DNA of 64,000 nucleotides from TMP-86 sp031394735 (lineage in GTDB: Bacteria > Pseudomonadota > Gammaproteobacteria > Steroidobacterales > Steroidobacteraceae), in the NCBI GenBank assembly GCA_031394735.1, contig JANMXI010000072.1:1-64000 (forward strand), written 5' to 3'. Both the position numbers and the translations under genes were made by a program. The notes below the pieces were generated by a model. The model searched no databases, was not told the DNA's origin, and saw nothing but the letters and a program-made list of their open reading frames with translations. This document shows, piece after piece, positions 9,969 to 18,526 of the stretch (positions are counted from its first letter, which is position 1; each line of letters begins with the position of its first letter).

Positions 9969-12443
9969 ATGGAAAAATGGATCGTTCATAAGTTCGGCGG
10001 CTCCAGTGTGGCCGACGCCCAATGTTTTGCCCGCGTTGCCGATATCGTCGAATCCTCCTTAAGGCTTCGCGAGGCCGTCGTGTTGTCCGCTTGCCGCGGC
10101 GTTACCGACGCATTGCTCGGTCTGCTGGTGGCAGCCGAATCGCCCGATGGCGACTTTCTCACGCCGTTGGAAGCCATCAAGACGCGGCATCGCGGCATTG
10201 CCACGGAGCTGCTATCCAAAGCGGCCTGCGCAAGCTATATGCAAGGGTTGGAGAGCGACTGCCAGGATATCGCCGGCATGTTGCAAACCGTCCGCCTCAT
10301 CCGCTCGGCGCCCGATGCGGTGCGTGACGGGATCGCCGGCTATGGGGAACTCTGGTCGACGCGGCTGTTCACTCCCTACCTGAAAGAGCGCGGCCGGATC
10401 CGCGGCGAGGTCGTGTGGATCGATGCGCGGCGCGTGGTGGTGGTCGAATGGGGCTCCCTCGGACCGGCGGTGCAATGGCCTGCCAGCGAACGCAATATTG
10501 CCGCGGTGTTGCCGGCCGATTTCAAGGGCAGGGCCGTCGTGACCGGCTTTCTTGCCTCCACGCCCAAAGGCGTGCAGACCACGTTGGGCCGCAATGGCAG
10601 CGATTTCTCCGGTTCGATCTTCGGCGCCTTGCTGAACAGCGAAGAAATTCACATCTGGACCGATGTCGATGGCGTGTTGTCGGCGGATCCGCGACTCGTT
10701 CCCAACGCACAGGTCATCGATCAACTCTCCTACAACGAGGCAATGGAGCTCGCCTACTTCGGCGCTAAGGTCATCCACCCGCAGACCATGGCCCCGGCCG
10801 TGGCGCGCGACATTCCGATTTACATCCGCAACACCTTTGCGCCGCAACTGCCGGGCACCTTGATCTGCGCAAAGCCGACCTCGAATCTCACCGTCAAGGG
10901 CATCACCAGCATCGACCCGGTCGCGATGGTGAATCTGGAAGGCGCCGGCATGATCGGCGTGCCGGGAACGGCACAGCGATTATTCGGTGCGTTACGCGAT
11001 GCCGGGATCTCGGTGATTCTCATTTCGCAGGGCAGTTCTGAACATTCCATCTGCTTCGCGATTCCCGAAGCGCAGGCCGATGGCGCCGAAGCTGCGGTGC
11101 GGCGCGCGTTCGATGCCGAACTGCGTGATGGACAAATACAAAGCGTCGACGTGGACCGGGGTCTGTCAATTCTCGCCGTGGTGGGAGATGGCATGGCCGG
11201 TGCGCATGGCGTGGCTGCCAAAGTGTTTCATGCGCTGGGCGATGCGGGCGTCAACGTGCGCGCCATCGCGCAGGGCGCTTCCGAGCGCAACATCTCGGTA
11301 GTGGTCGACGGCAAGGGCGCCGCCAAGGCGCTGCGCGCCGTCCACGCAGGTTTTTATCTTTCGCCCAATACGCTGTCGATCGGCCTCATCGGGCCGGGTA
11401 CGGTGGGCAAGGTTCTGCTGGAACAATTGCAGTCGCAGGTTGGACGTCTGCGCCGCGATTTCAATCTGGATCTGCGCGTGCGCGCGGTCGCCAGTTCCAA
11501 GCGCATGGTGCTGGATGAAAACGGCGTCGCGCCGGCAGATCTGGCGCAGCGGATGAGCACCGGATCGGAAGCCCTGGATATAACCAAGTTCGCCAATTTC
11601 GTGCAGGCCGATCACATCCCGCATGCCGTCATCGTCGATTGCACGGCGAGTGGCGAGGTCGCCCTGCATTACGCCGACTGGCTCAATCGCGGCATTCACG
11701 TGGTTACGCCCAACAAGAAGGCCAACAGCGGCGCATTCGCCTACTACGAATCCTTGAAGCGCGCGCGACGTGGCTCCGGAACCCATTATTTGTACGAGGC
11801 CACGGTCGGCGCGGGTCTGCCGGTGATTCAAACCCTGCGCGATCTTCGTGAGACCGGCGATGAGATCACCAGCATCGAGGGCATTTTCTCCGGCACTTTG
11901 GCCTACCTGTTCAATGTCTTTGACGGCAGCGCGCCGTTTTCCTCGATTGTGCTGACCGCGAAGTCCAAGGGCTACACCGAACCGGATCCCCGCGACGACC
12001 TGTCGGGTCTCGATGTTGCGCGCAAGCTCATCATCCTCGGACGCGAGATGGGCTTGAAGCTGGAGATGGCCGACGTGAAGGTCGAGGGCCTCGTGCCCAA
12101 AGCCTTGGAAAAATGCGACATCGATGAGTTTCTGCGGCGCCTGCCGGAATTCGACGGCGAGATGACGCGCATCCTGCAGGAAGCCCGCAAGAACCAGCAG
12201 GTATTGCGCTATGTCGGCCGCCTGAGCGCTGACGGCTCGGCGACGGTCGGATTGACGCGCCTGGATGCGAACCACGCATTCGCTCACATCGCGCTCACCG
12301 ACAACGTCGTACGCTATGCCACGCGGCGCTACTGTGACAATCCACTGATCGTGCAGGGTCCCGGCGCCGGGCCCGAAGTGACGGCAGGCGGCGTGTTTTC
12401 GGACCTGCTGCGATTGTCCGCCTATCTTGGCGCCAATCTCTAG
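9969..12443 (+). CDS. thrA: Bifunctional aspartate kinase / homoserine dehydrogenase I
   Basis: 824 residues from ATG 9969 (MEKWIVHKFGGSS); a GTG at 9924 would add 15 unlike residues. The N-terminal aspartokinase domain starts at KFGGSSVADA and runs to about 290. Two ACT-like regulatory segments follow (about 320-460), typical of threonine feedback. The C-terminal homoserine dehydrogenase begins at the NAD-binding IGLIGPGTVGKV and includes VVTPNKKANSG and KGYTEPDPRDDLSG. It catalyses the first and third steps from aspartate to threonine and methionine. Length matches the enteric ThrA (about 820). First gene of a thrA-thrB-thrC-NERD operon. I found no Thr/Ile-rich leader peptide upstream, so the enteric attenuator is apparently absent. 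Confidence 0.96.
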   Translation: MEKWIVHKFGGSSVADAQCFARVADIVESSLRLREAVVLSACRGVTDALLGLLVAAESPDGDFLTPLEAIKTRHRGIATELLSKAACASYMQGLESDCQDIAGMLQTVRLIRSAPDAVRDGIAGYGELWSTRLFTPYLKERGRIRGEVVWIDARRVVVVEWGSLGPAVQWPASERNIAAVLPADFKGRAVVTGFLASTPKGVQTTLGRNGSDFSGSIFGALLNSEEIHIWTDVDGVLSADPRLVPNAQVIDQLSYNEAMELAYFGAKVIHPQTMAPAVARDIPIYIRNTFAPQLPGTLICAKPTSNLTVKGITSIDPVAMVNLEGAGMIGVPGTAQRLFGALRDAGISVILISQGSSEHSICFAIPEAQADGAEAAVRRAFDAELRDGQIQSVDVDRGLSILAVVGDGMAGAHGVAAKVFHALGDAGVNVRAIAQGASERNISVVVDGKGAAKALRAVHAGFYLSPNTLSIGLIGPGTVGKVLLEQLQSQVGRLRRDFNLDLRVRAVASSKRMVLDENGVAPADLAQRMSTGSEALDITKFANFVQADHIPHAVIVDCTASGEVALHYADWLNRGIHVVTPNKKANSGAFAYYESLKRARRGSGTHYLYEATVGAGLPVIQTLRDLRETGDEITSIEGIFSGTLAYLFNVFDGSAPFSSIVLTAKSKGYTEPDPRDDLSGLDVARKLIILGREMGLKLEMADVKVEGLVPKALEKCDIDEFLRRLPEFDGEMTRILQEARKNQQVLRYVGRLSADGSATVGLTRLDANHAFAHIALTDNVVRYATRRYCDNPLIVQGPGAGPEVTAGGVFSDLLRLSAYLGANL

Positions 12444-12465
12444 GCCCATTCTTCAGGAGAGCTCT

Positions 12466-13398
12466 TTGCTCAGCGACGTCACCGCCTTTGCACCCGCCAC
12501 CGTAGCCAATGTCGGGATTGGATTCGATATCCTCGGCCACACCGTCGAGGCATTGGGCGACCGTGTACGCATCCGGCGCATCGACGAACCCACCGTGCGC
12601 ATCAACACCATTACCGGTGTCGCCGGCGAATTGCCGGTCATTCCTGAGCAGAACACCGCGGGCCGTGCAGTGCAGGCGCTGCATCAATCGCTGAAGCTGA
12701 ACTTCGGCTTCGAGATCGACATCGAAAAAGGGATTCCGCTGGGATCAGGCATGGGCGGTTCGGCGGCCTCCGCCGTGGCAGCAGTGGTCGCTGCCAACGC
12801 GTTGCTCGAAGAGCCGATCGCGCGCATCAATCTGCTGCGCTTCGCCATGGAAGGGGAGATCGTCGCCTCTGGCTCCGTGCACGTCGACAATATCGCACCC
12901 TGCCTGTTCGGCGGGCTGACACTGACCGTGGGCATCGACCATCCGCGCGTCAAATCCATCCCGGTGCCGCCGTCCCTGCGCTGCGTCATCGTGCATCCCC
13001 ACATGTACCTGGGCACTCGCGAAGCACGCGCCTTGCTGAAGACCGACATCACGCGCTCGGATTTCGTGTGGCAGACGGCAAATCTTGCCGGCTTCATTAG
13101 TGGTTGCTATTCGAACGATCTGGACATGATTCGCGATTCCTTCAATGACGTGATCATCGAGCCGCAACGGCAATCGCTGATTCCGGGTTTCAAGGATGTG
13201 AAGCGCGGCGCCATGTCCGCCGGTGCATTGGGTTGCTCGATTTCCGGGGCCGGCCCGACGGTATTCGCGTGGGTCGAATTTCAATATGCCGAGGCGGTGC
13301 GGGGTGCGATGGTCGCAGCTTTCGCGCGCCACAATTTGAATTCCGATCACTGGATCTCGCCGATCGAAAACTACGGCGCGCGCGTGGTGAAAGCCTAA
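12466..13398 (+). CDS. thrB: Homoserine kinase (GHMP family)
   Basis: 310 residues if translation starts at TTG 12466, which has AGGAGA (12455-12460) five bases upstream. This gives the same length as E. coli ThrB; the longer frame from TTG 12427 would overlap thrA. The GHMP kinase ATP loop is GIPLGSGMGGSAASAVA, with the N-terminal VANVGIGFDILG motif and a C-terminal GCSISGAGPT motif. It phosphorylates homoserine in the threonine branch. It lies 22 bases after thrA and directly abuts thrC. Confidence 0.95.
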   Translation: MLSDVTAFAPATVANVGIGFDILGHTVEALGDRVRIRRIDEPTVRINTITGVAGELPVIPEQNTAGRAVQALHQSLKLNFGFEIDIEKGIPLGSGMGGSAASAVAAVVAANALLEEPIARINLLRFAMEGEIVASGSVHVDNIAPCLFGGLTLTVGIDHPRVKSIPVPPSLRCVIVHPHMYLGTREARALLKTDITRSDFVWQTANLAGFISGCYSNDLDMIRDSFNDVIIEPQRQSLIPGFKDVKRGAMSAGALGCSISGAGPTVFAWVEFQYAEAVRGAMVAAFARHNLNSDHWISPIENYGARVVKA

Positions 13399-14703
13399 AT
13401 GCCAGCTGTTGCATTCGTCAGCACGCGCAATGCCGCATCCACCGTCAGTCTGAGCGAGGCCATCGCGCGCGGGCTTGCGCCCGACGGCGGCCTGTTTCTG
13501 CCGCAGCAAATGCCGACAGTGAATCATTCGACCGACAGCGACCCGTGCCGCCTGCCGAGCGTGGCCCGCGTTGCCCTGGCAGGTTTTTTTGAAGATGATT
13601 CGCTCGAATCCGAATTGCCGCAGATCGCCGATGCCGCCCTGAATGTCGAGGCGCCGACCACCCGCGTGGAAAAGTGCGCGACGCCGCTGCATGTATTGGA
13701 GCTGTATCATGGCCCCACCGCTGCGTTCAAGGATTTCGGCGCGCGATTTCTGGCGGAATGCCTGCAGCGATTGCAGCCGCCCGGTGCCGCACCGACCACC
13801 ATCCTGGTGGCGACCTCCGGTGACACCGGCGGTGCGGTGGCCGCGGCATTTCATCGCCGGCCATGGGCCCAGGTGGTCATCCTGTTTCCCAAAGGACTGG
13901 TGAGCGCACGCCAGGAACATCAGTTGACCTGCTGGGGCGACAATGTCACGGCATTGCGGATCGGCGGCACCTTCGACGACTGCCAGCGCATGGTGAAAGA
14001 AGCGTTCATGGACCAGGAACTGCAGCGCCGCCATCGCTTCAGTTCGGCCAACAGCATCAACGTCGGCCGCCTGTTGCCGCAACTGGTGTACTACGCCGCC
14101 TCCAGCCTACAATTGCAGCGAGAATCAGGCGTGAAGCCCTCCTACATCATTCCGTCGGGCAATCTCGGCAACGTCTCGGCGGCGCTGTGGGCGCGCCTGC
14201 TCGGGTTTCCGATCGGCCGCATCGTGCTGGCGCACAATCTGAACCGCACAGTGCCGGACTATCTGCACACCGGGGTCTGGGAGCCGCGCAAGAGCATCCT
14301 CACGCTGGCTTCCGCCATGGATGTGGGCAATCCCAGCAATATGGAACGGTTGCGCAGCAAGTACCCCCGTGTTGCCGACCTGCGTGAACAGATCAGTGCC
14401 GACAGCGTCGACGATGCGACCATCAAAACGCGCATCTCTGCGGACTTCAGCGAATGGGGGCGCGAATGGTGCCCGCATACCGCCACCGCCGCGGAGGTGT
14501 ATCGTCGGTTGCCTGCCGGAGAGCGGCAGCGGCCCTGGGTGATCGTCGCCACGGCGCACCCGGCCAAATTCAACGACGTCGTCGAACCCCTCATTGGACA
14601 TGACGTGCGCGTTCCGGAAAGTCTCGCCCGGTTGCTGAAACTCCCGGCGCAGTGCACCGATATCCCACCGACACTCGAAGCCCTGAGCGCATCGATCCCA
14701 TGA
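13399..14703 (+). CDS. thrC: Threonine synthase
   Basis: 434 residues. ATG 13399 follows the thrB TAA with no gap. PLP fold: the Schiff-base lysine is in PTAAFKDFGARF, the phosphate-binding loop is TSGDTGGAVAAAF, and the N-terminus carries the family LSEAIARGLAPDGGLFLP. Converts O-phosphohomoserine to threonine. The stop overlaps the next gene's start (ATGA), so expression is probably coupled. Confidence 0.96.
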   Translation: MPAVAFVSTRNAASTVSLSEAIARGLAPDGGLFLPQQMPTVNHSTDSDPCRLPSVARVALAGFFEDDSLESELPQIADAALNVEAPTTRVEKCATPLHVLELYHGPTAAFKDFGARFLAECLQRLQPPGAAPTTILVATSGDTGGAVAAAFHRRPWAQVVILFPKGLVSARQEHQLTCWGDNVTALRIGGTFDDCQRMVKEAFMDQELQRRHRFSSANSINVGRLLPQLVYYAASSLQLQRESGVKPSYIIPSGNLGNVSAALWARLLGFPIGRIVLAHNLNRTVPDYLHTGVWEPRKSILTLASAMDVGNPSNMERLRSKYPRVADLREQISADSVDDATIKTRISADFSEWGREWCPHTATAAEVYRRLPAGERQRPWVIVATAHPAKFNDVVEPLIGHDVRVPESLARLLKLPAQCTDIPPTLEALSASIP

Positions 14704-15299
14704 ACCCCTTTGACATCGATATCCGCTGGATCGGCATTGGCGCCGCGGTGGTCGCGTTCGGCGGCGCGGTTTGGTTTTGCTGGCGCTTGTGGCGGCGGCA
14801 CGCGCGGCGCAAGGCGCTGCTGTTGCGACTGGATCGCGTTGCCTACGACGCAGTGCATCAGGTGCTGGTACCCGATGGCATGGGTGGATTCATCCACATC
14901 GATCACCTGCTGCTGACGCCGCGCGGAATCATCATCCTCGACACGCGGCGCGTTGTCGGCGTGATTTTCGGTGGCGATCAGATGAGCGACTGGACCGTCA
15001 TGTCACGCAAGCATCGTTACACGTTCGACAATCCGCAGCCGGCGTTGTACGACCGCGTTGCCGCAGTCAAACAATTGGCCGGGGATGCGCCGGTGGAAGG
15101 GCGGCTGTTGTTTTCCAATCTGGGCAAATTCACCAAGGGCATCCCGAAATGGGTTCTCATGCTGGATGACCTGGAGGTCGAGTTCCCCTTTATCAATCGC
15201 AGCGGCCGGTCCGCGCCCCCGTTTGAAAAGATCAACGAGGCGTGGACCCGGGTCAAATCGCAGCTTCGTCCCAGTCCGCACGTGTTCACGAACCTGTAG
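14700..15299 (+). CDS. Membrane-anchored NERD-domain protein of unknown function
   Basis: 199 residues from the ATG overlapping the thrC stop by four bases (ATGA). A single transmembrane helix (about 10-32, WIGIGAAVVAFGGAVWFCW) is followed by a basic stretch (RRHARRK). A nuclease-related NERD-like core comes next: HIDHLLLTPRGIIILDTRR, where members usually have an ET/DTK motif. The typical lysine is replaced by arginine here. NERD domains are linked to DNA processing, but few are characterised. The coupling to thrC implies co-expression with threonine biosynthesis. It may be incidental. The 3' end overlaps the convergent tatD by 14 bases. Confidence 0.75.
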   Translation: MNPFDIDIRWIGIGAAVVAFGGAVWFCWRLWRRHARRKALLLRLDRVAYDAVHQVLVPDGMGGFIHIDHLLLTPRGIIILDTRRVVGVIFGGDQMSDWTVMSRKHRYTFDNPQPALYDRVAAVKQLAGDAPVEGRLLFSNLGKFTKGIPKWVLMLDDLEVEFPFINRSGRSAPPFEKINEAWTRVKSQLRPSPHVFTNL

Positions 15300-16113
15300 C
15301 GAGTGCCGGCGGCGCGAGGTCCAGAGCAAAAAATCGCATCGCGTTGGCCGTCGTGAAGGCGGCCACTTCCTCGATACTCTCCCCGCGGGCCATGCCGATG
15401 GTTCGCGCGATATGCGCCAGATACCGCGGCTCATTGCGCCGCGAGCGCGGTTTCGGATTCAGGTCGCGCGGCAGCAGGTACGGCGCGTCGGTTTCGATCA
15501 TCAACCGCTCCGTCGGCACGTCGGCAATGGCAGAACGGACTTTCTCGCCACGCCGATCATCGCAGATCCAGCCGGTGATGCCGATGCTCAGGCCCAGTTG
15601 TAGATAGTCCTCGAGCTCTCGTGGGCCGTCGGTGAAGCAATGCGCCACGCCGCCGCGCAGCCGCGGCATAAAGTCGCGCAGCAGATCGACGAAGTCCGCA
15701 TGTGCTTCGCGCTGATGCAAAAACACCGGCTTTTGCACCTCGACCGCCCACTCCAGTTGCTTGATGAAGGCGTTGAGCTGCGCCTCGCGCGGCGAGAAGC
15801 TGCGGAAATAGTCCAGCCCGCACTCACCGACGGCCACGACCTGCGGCAGCCGCAGCAACGCCAGGAACGCGGACTCCTGATCATTGTGAAGATGGCTGGC
15901 ATGGTGGGGGTGCACACCGGCAGTGCTCCACAGCATCCCGGGGCGAGTTTGCGCCAACTGCGCCGCGGCTTCCGAACCGGGCAGGTCGGCGCCGGTGACG
16001 ATCTGCGCGACGACGCCGGCGGCGACGGCGCGGGAAATCACCTCGTTGCGATCGGCATCGAACGTCGCGTGCGCAAGGTTGGAACCGATGTCGATGAGAT
16101 CTGGATTTGACAC
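15286..16113 (-). CDS. tatD: TatD family metal-dependent DNase
   Basis: 275 residues from a GTG start. The N-terminus DIGSNLAHATFDADRNEV is that of true TatD rather than YcfH/YjjV, which begin with an HxH motif. Metal-binding and catalytic motifs follow: STAGVHPHH, VVAVGECGLDYFR, PVFLHQREAH, GVAHCFTDG, and ETDAPYLLPRDLNPKPRSRR. The family cleaves DNA 3'-5' and has been linked to DNA repair. It is not part of a Tat operon here. No clear ribosome binding site is visible before the GTG. Confidence 0.92.
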   Translation of the reverse strand: MSNPDLIDIGSNLAHATFDADRNEVISRAVAAGVVAQIVTGADLPGSEAAAQLAQTRPGMLWSTAGVHPHHASHLHNDQESAFLALLRLPQVVAVGECGLDYFRSFSPREAQLNAFIKQLEWAVEVQKPVFLHQREAHADFVDLLRDFMPRLRGGVAHCFTDGPRELEDYLQLGLSIGITGWICDDRRGEKVRSAIADVPTERLMIETDAPYLLPRDLNPKPRSRRNEPRYLAHIARTIGMARGESIEEVAAFTTANAMRFFALDLAPPALATGS

Positions 16114-16141
16114 GTTGCTATGCTATCGTTGAGGCGAACTT

Positions 16142-16882
16142 ATGGCCGTTGAGTCTATCAAGATCAAGCAGCGCTTCCTGACTGTGTGCGTATCTGCAGT
16201 GCTGCTGACCTGCTCGGTGCGTGCGCAGGAAGGTGGCGATCTGCAGGCACGTATTCTGTATGCGTACCAGACACAGGATCTGGCCAACCTGCGCGAAATC
16301 CAGCAGACCCTGACCGACACCATTCAGGGGGGAACGGCCACCGCGGCGATGCGTTACCATCTCGCACACGCCGACTACCGGATGGGACTGATGACCGGAT
16401 CGCTGGGCAAGGAGCGGCTGGAAGATTGCGTGTCGCAGCTCAATGAGCTGCTCGCACAGGCGGAGGACTCGCCCGAAGTGCTGGCGCTGCAGTCACTTTG
16501 TTATGTCGAATTGGCGAAACTGAAGAAATTGCAGTCATCGCTGCTGCGAGCCCGGGCGGCGGAGCGGATCAACCGCGCCGACAAGCTGGCGCCGCGAAAT
16601 CCGCGCGTGTTGCTGGTGCGCGCGCTGGGAAAGATTCAACCGGGGAGTCCGCCGCGGTCCATTCCTCGCGAGTTGGAGGAGTGCGTGACGATGTTCGAGC
16701 GGAGCTCGGCCACCGGCAATGATGCGCCGGGGTGGGGACACGCGGAAGCGTACCTGCTGATGGGACATGAATTGCGGATTCGCGGCGACGTCGACGGCGC
16801 TCGAAACTGGATCGAGAAGGCGTTGATCGCAGCGCCGGACTTCAAGGTGGCCCAGGCGGAACTTGCGCAGCTGAACCGGTAA
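16142..16882 (+). CDS. Secreted helical (TPR-like) protein of unknown function
   Basis: 246 residues. A signal peptide is likely (about 1-28: basic start, hydrophobic VSAVLLTC, cut near VRAQ). Alternatively C24 in LLTC could be read as a lipobox, but S-V after it is less typical. The rest is alpha-helical and resembles degenerate tetratricopeptide repeats, e.g. RINRADKLAPRNPRVLLVRALG and ARNWIEKALIAAPDFKVAQAEL. Such proteins usually bind partners in the periplasm. Divergent from tatD with 28 bases between. I do not recognise a specific family. Confidence 0.65.
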   Translation: MAVESIKIKQRFLTVCVSAVLLTCSVRAQEGGDLQARILYAYQTQDLANLREIQQTLTDTIQGGTATAAMRYHLAHADYRMGLMTGSLGKERLEDCVSQLNELLAQAEDSPEVLALQSLCYVELAKLKKLQSSLLRARAAERINRADKLAPRNPRVLLVRALGKIQPGSPPRSIPRELEECVTMFERSSATGNDAPGWGHAEAYLLMGHELRIRGDVDGARNWIEKALIAAPDFKVAQAELAQLNR

Positions 16883-16933
16883 CCTCCGCCGCGCCAATCG
16901 ACGATTCACAAACTGCTATCATCCTCGTCTTAA

Positions 16934-17659
16934 ATGACCAGTGCCTCACAGCTATCCTTGTTCGATGCCAGCAGCCCGATGGATTCCTTCGCCGTGCGCG
17001 TGAGTCCGCGTGCGCGCCGGTTGACGGTACGTGTTCACATCGGGGGGCGGGTGGAAGTGGTGGTGCCGCGCGGCGTGGCACCCAACACGGTGCGCGCGTT
17101 CGTGAATCGCAACACCTCCTGGATCGATCGCAAGATTGCCGAGATGGGGTCGTTGGCGGCGCCGGTCCTCAGCGTTCCAAACGTCATCGCCTTCGCCTGC
17201 ACCGGTGAACGCCTTGCTGTGGAATGGCGGCGCGCCGACCGGCGCTCATTGCGCTGCGGCGTGTCGGGCATTGAACTCGAGGCGCGTGATCAAGGCGCGG
17301 CGTTTGGTCTGCTGCGCGAGTGGCTGCTGGTGGCTGCGCGCGAACGGCTGACGCCACAGCTGCTGCAATTGGCGGGCGAATTGGGTTTCGATGTCAAAGG
17401 GGTGACCATCCGCCGGCAACGAACCCGCTGGGGCAGTTGCTCCTCGCGCAGCAAGATCAGTTTGAATTGCTCCTTGCTGTTCATGCCGCCGGACGTGGTG
17501 CGTTACCTCATGGTGCACGAGCTGTCGCACCTGCTGCATATGAACCATTCGGATTCCTTCTGGCGCGCGGTGGAGCGGCATGAACCCCAGTACCACACGC
17601 TCGACCGGCAATTGACGGCCGGGTGGCGTGCCGTCCCGGATTGGGTCTTCAAAGGCTAG
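16934..17659 (+). CDS. YgjP/SprT-like metallopeptidase-fold protein
   Basis: 241 residues. The C-terminal half carries the zinc site VHELSHLLHMNHSDSFW (HExxH-like HELSH plus a third histidine), preceded by the family signature RRQRTRWGSCSSRSKISLN. The N-terminal half is a beta-rich region (PRARRLTVRVHIGGRVEVVVP). This is the YgjP (DUF45) family. Its reaction is unsettled: some members were reported to have nucleotide pyrophosphatase activity. It lies two bases before the tryptophan dioxygenase start and is likely co-transcribed with it. Confidence 0.87.
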   Translation: MTSASQLSLFDASSPMDSFAVRVSPRARRLTVRVHIGGRVEVVVPRGVAPNTVRAFVNRNTSWIDRKIAEMGSLAAPVLSVPNVIAFACTGERLAVEWRRADRRSLRCGVSGIELEARDQGAAFGLLREWLLVAARERLTPQLLQLAGELGFDVKGVTIRRQRTRWGSCSSRSKISLNCSLLFMPPDVVRYLMVHELSHLLHMNHSDSFWRAVERHEPQYHTLDRQLTAGWRAVPDWVFKG

Positions 17660-17661
17660 CC

Positions 17662-18519
17662 ATGGTCAGTCCCACTCCGCCGAGCACCCCGTTTGTCGAC
17701 TTGAGCGACGAGCAGGTCCACTGGGACCTGAGCAAATCATTGAGCTACAGCCAGTACCTGAAACTGGACCGGTTGCTCGACGCTCAGCAGCCGCTCTCGC
17801 ACCATCACGACGAGATGCTGTTCATCACGGTCCATCAGGCCTCCGAGCTGTGGATGAAGCTCTGCCTCCACGAGTTGACCGCGGTCATGAATTGCGTGCG
17901 CCGCGACGATCTGGATCCCTCTTTCAAAATGCTGGAACGTGTTTCCCGCATCCAGCAGCAGTTGCTGCAATCCTGGGAGGTGCTGGCCACCATCACGCCG
18001 TCGGACTATTCGGCGTTTCGCAATGCGCTGGGCACCTCGTCGGGCTTTCAGTCCTATCAATACCGCCTGCTCGAATTCCTCATCGGCAACAAGAATTCGC
18101 GAATGATCGAGGTGTACCGGTCCGACCCGGCCGTGTTTGCAACGCTCGAGCGGGCGCTGCACGCACCCAGCCTGTACGATGAGACCTTGCGCCTGCTCAG
18201 CAGCCGTGGCATCGACATTCCGGCGCCGATCATCGACCGCGATTTCAGCCAGCCGTATGTCGCGAGCAAGCAGGTGGCGGCCGCCTGGCTGAGCGTCTAT
18301 CACAACTCGGACAAGGAGTGGGATCTGTACGAGTTGGCCGAAAAACTGGTCGATCTGGACTACCGATTCCAGCTGTGGCGTTTCAGCCATATGAAAACGG
18401 TGGAACGCATCATCGGCTACAAAGCCGGAACCGGCGGCACAGGCGGCGTGTCCTACCTGAACAAGGCGCTGGAATTCAAATTCTTCCCGGAACTCTGGAC
18501 CATTCGCACTTCGATGTAG
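17662..18519 (+). CDS. kynA: Tryptophan 2,3-dioxygenase
   Basis: 285 residues from ATG 17662, two bases after the upstream stop. Family motifs: SYSQYLKLDRLLDAQ, HHDEMLFITVHQASELWMKL (substrate pocket and haem side) and GTSSGFQSYQYR. The C-terminal KAGTGGTGGVSYL is the conserved loop over the active site. A haem enzyme that opens the tryptophan ring to N-formylkynurenine. No kynurenine formamidase or kynureninase gene is nearby, so the rest of the pathway must be elsewhere. The DAHP synthase gene starts 7 bases downstream. Confidence 0.95.
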   Translation: MVSPTPPSTPFVDLSDEQVHWDLSKSLSYSQYLKLDRLLDAQQPLSHHHDEMLFITVHQASELWMKLCLHELTAVMNCVRRDDLDPSFKMLERVSRIQQQLLQSWEVLATITPSDYSAFRNALGTSSGFQSYQYRLLEFLIGNKNSRMIEVYRSDPAVFATLERALHAPSLYDETLRLLSSRGIDIPAPIIDRDFSQPYVASKQVAAAWLSVYHNSDKEWDLYELAEKLVDLDYRFQLWRFSHMKTVERIIGYKAGTGGTGGVSYLNKALEFKFFPELWTIRTSM

Positions 18520-18526
18520 GGCAATC

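Noticed and set aside
12745..14082. 445-codon open frame antisense to thrB and thrC
   Set aside because: Spans two well-supported genes and has typical shadow composition.
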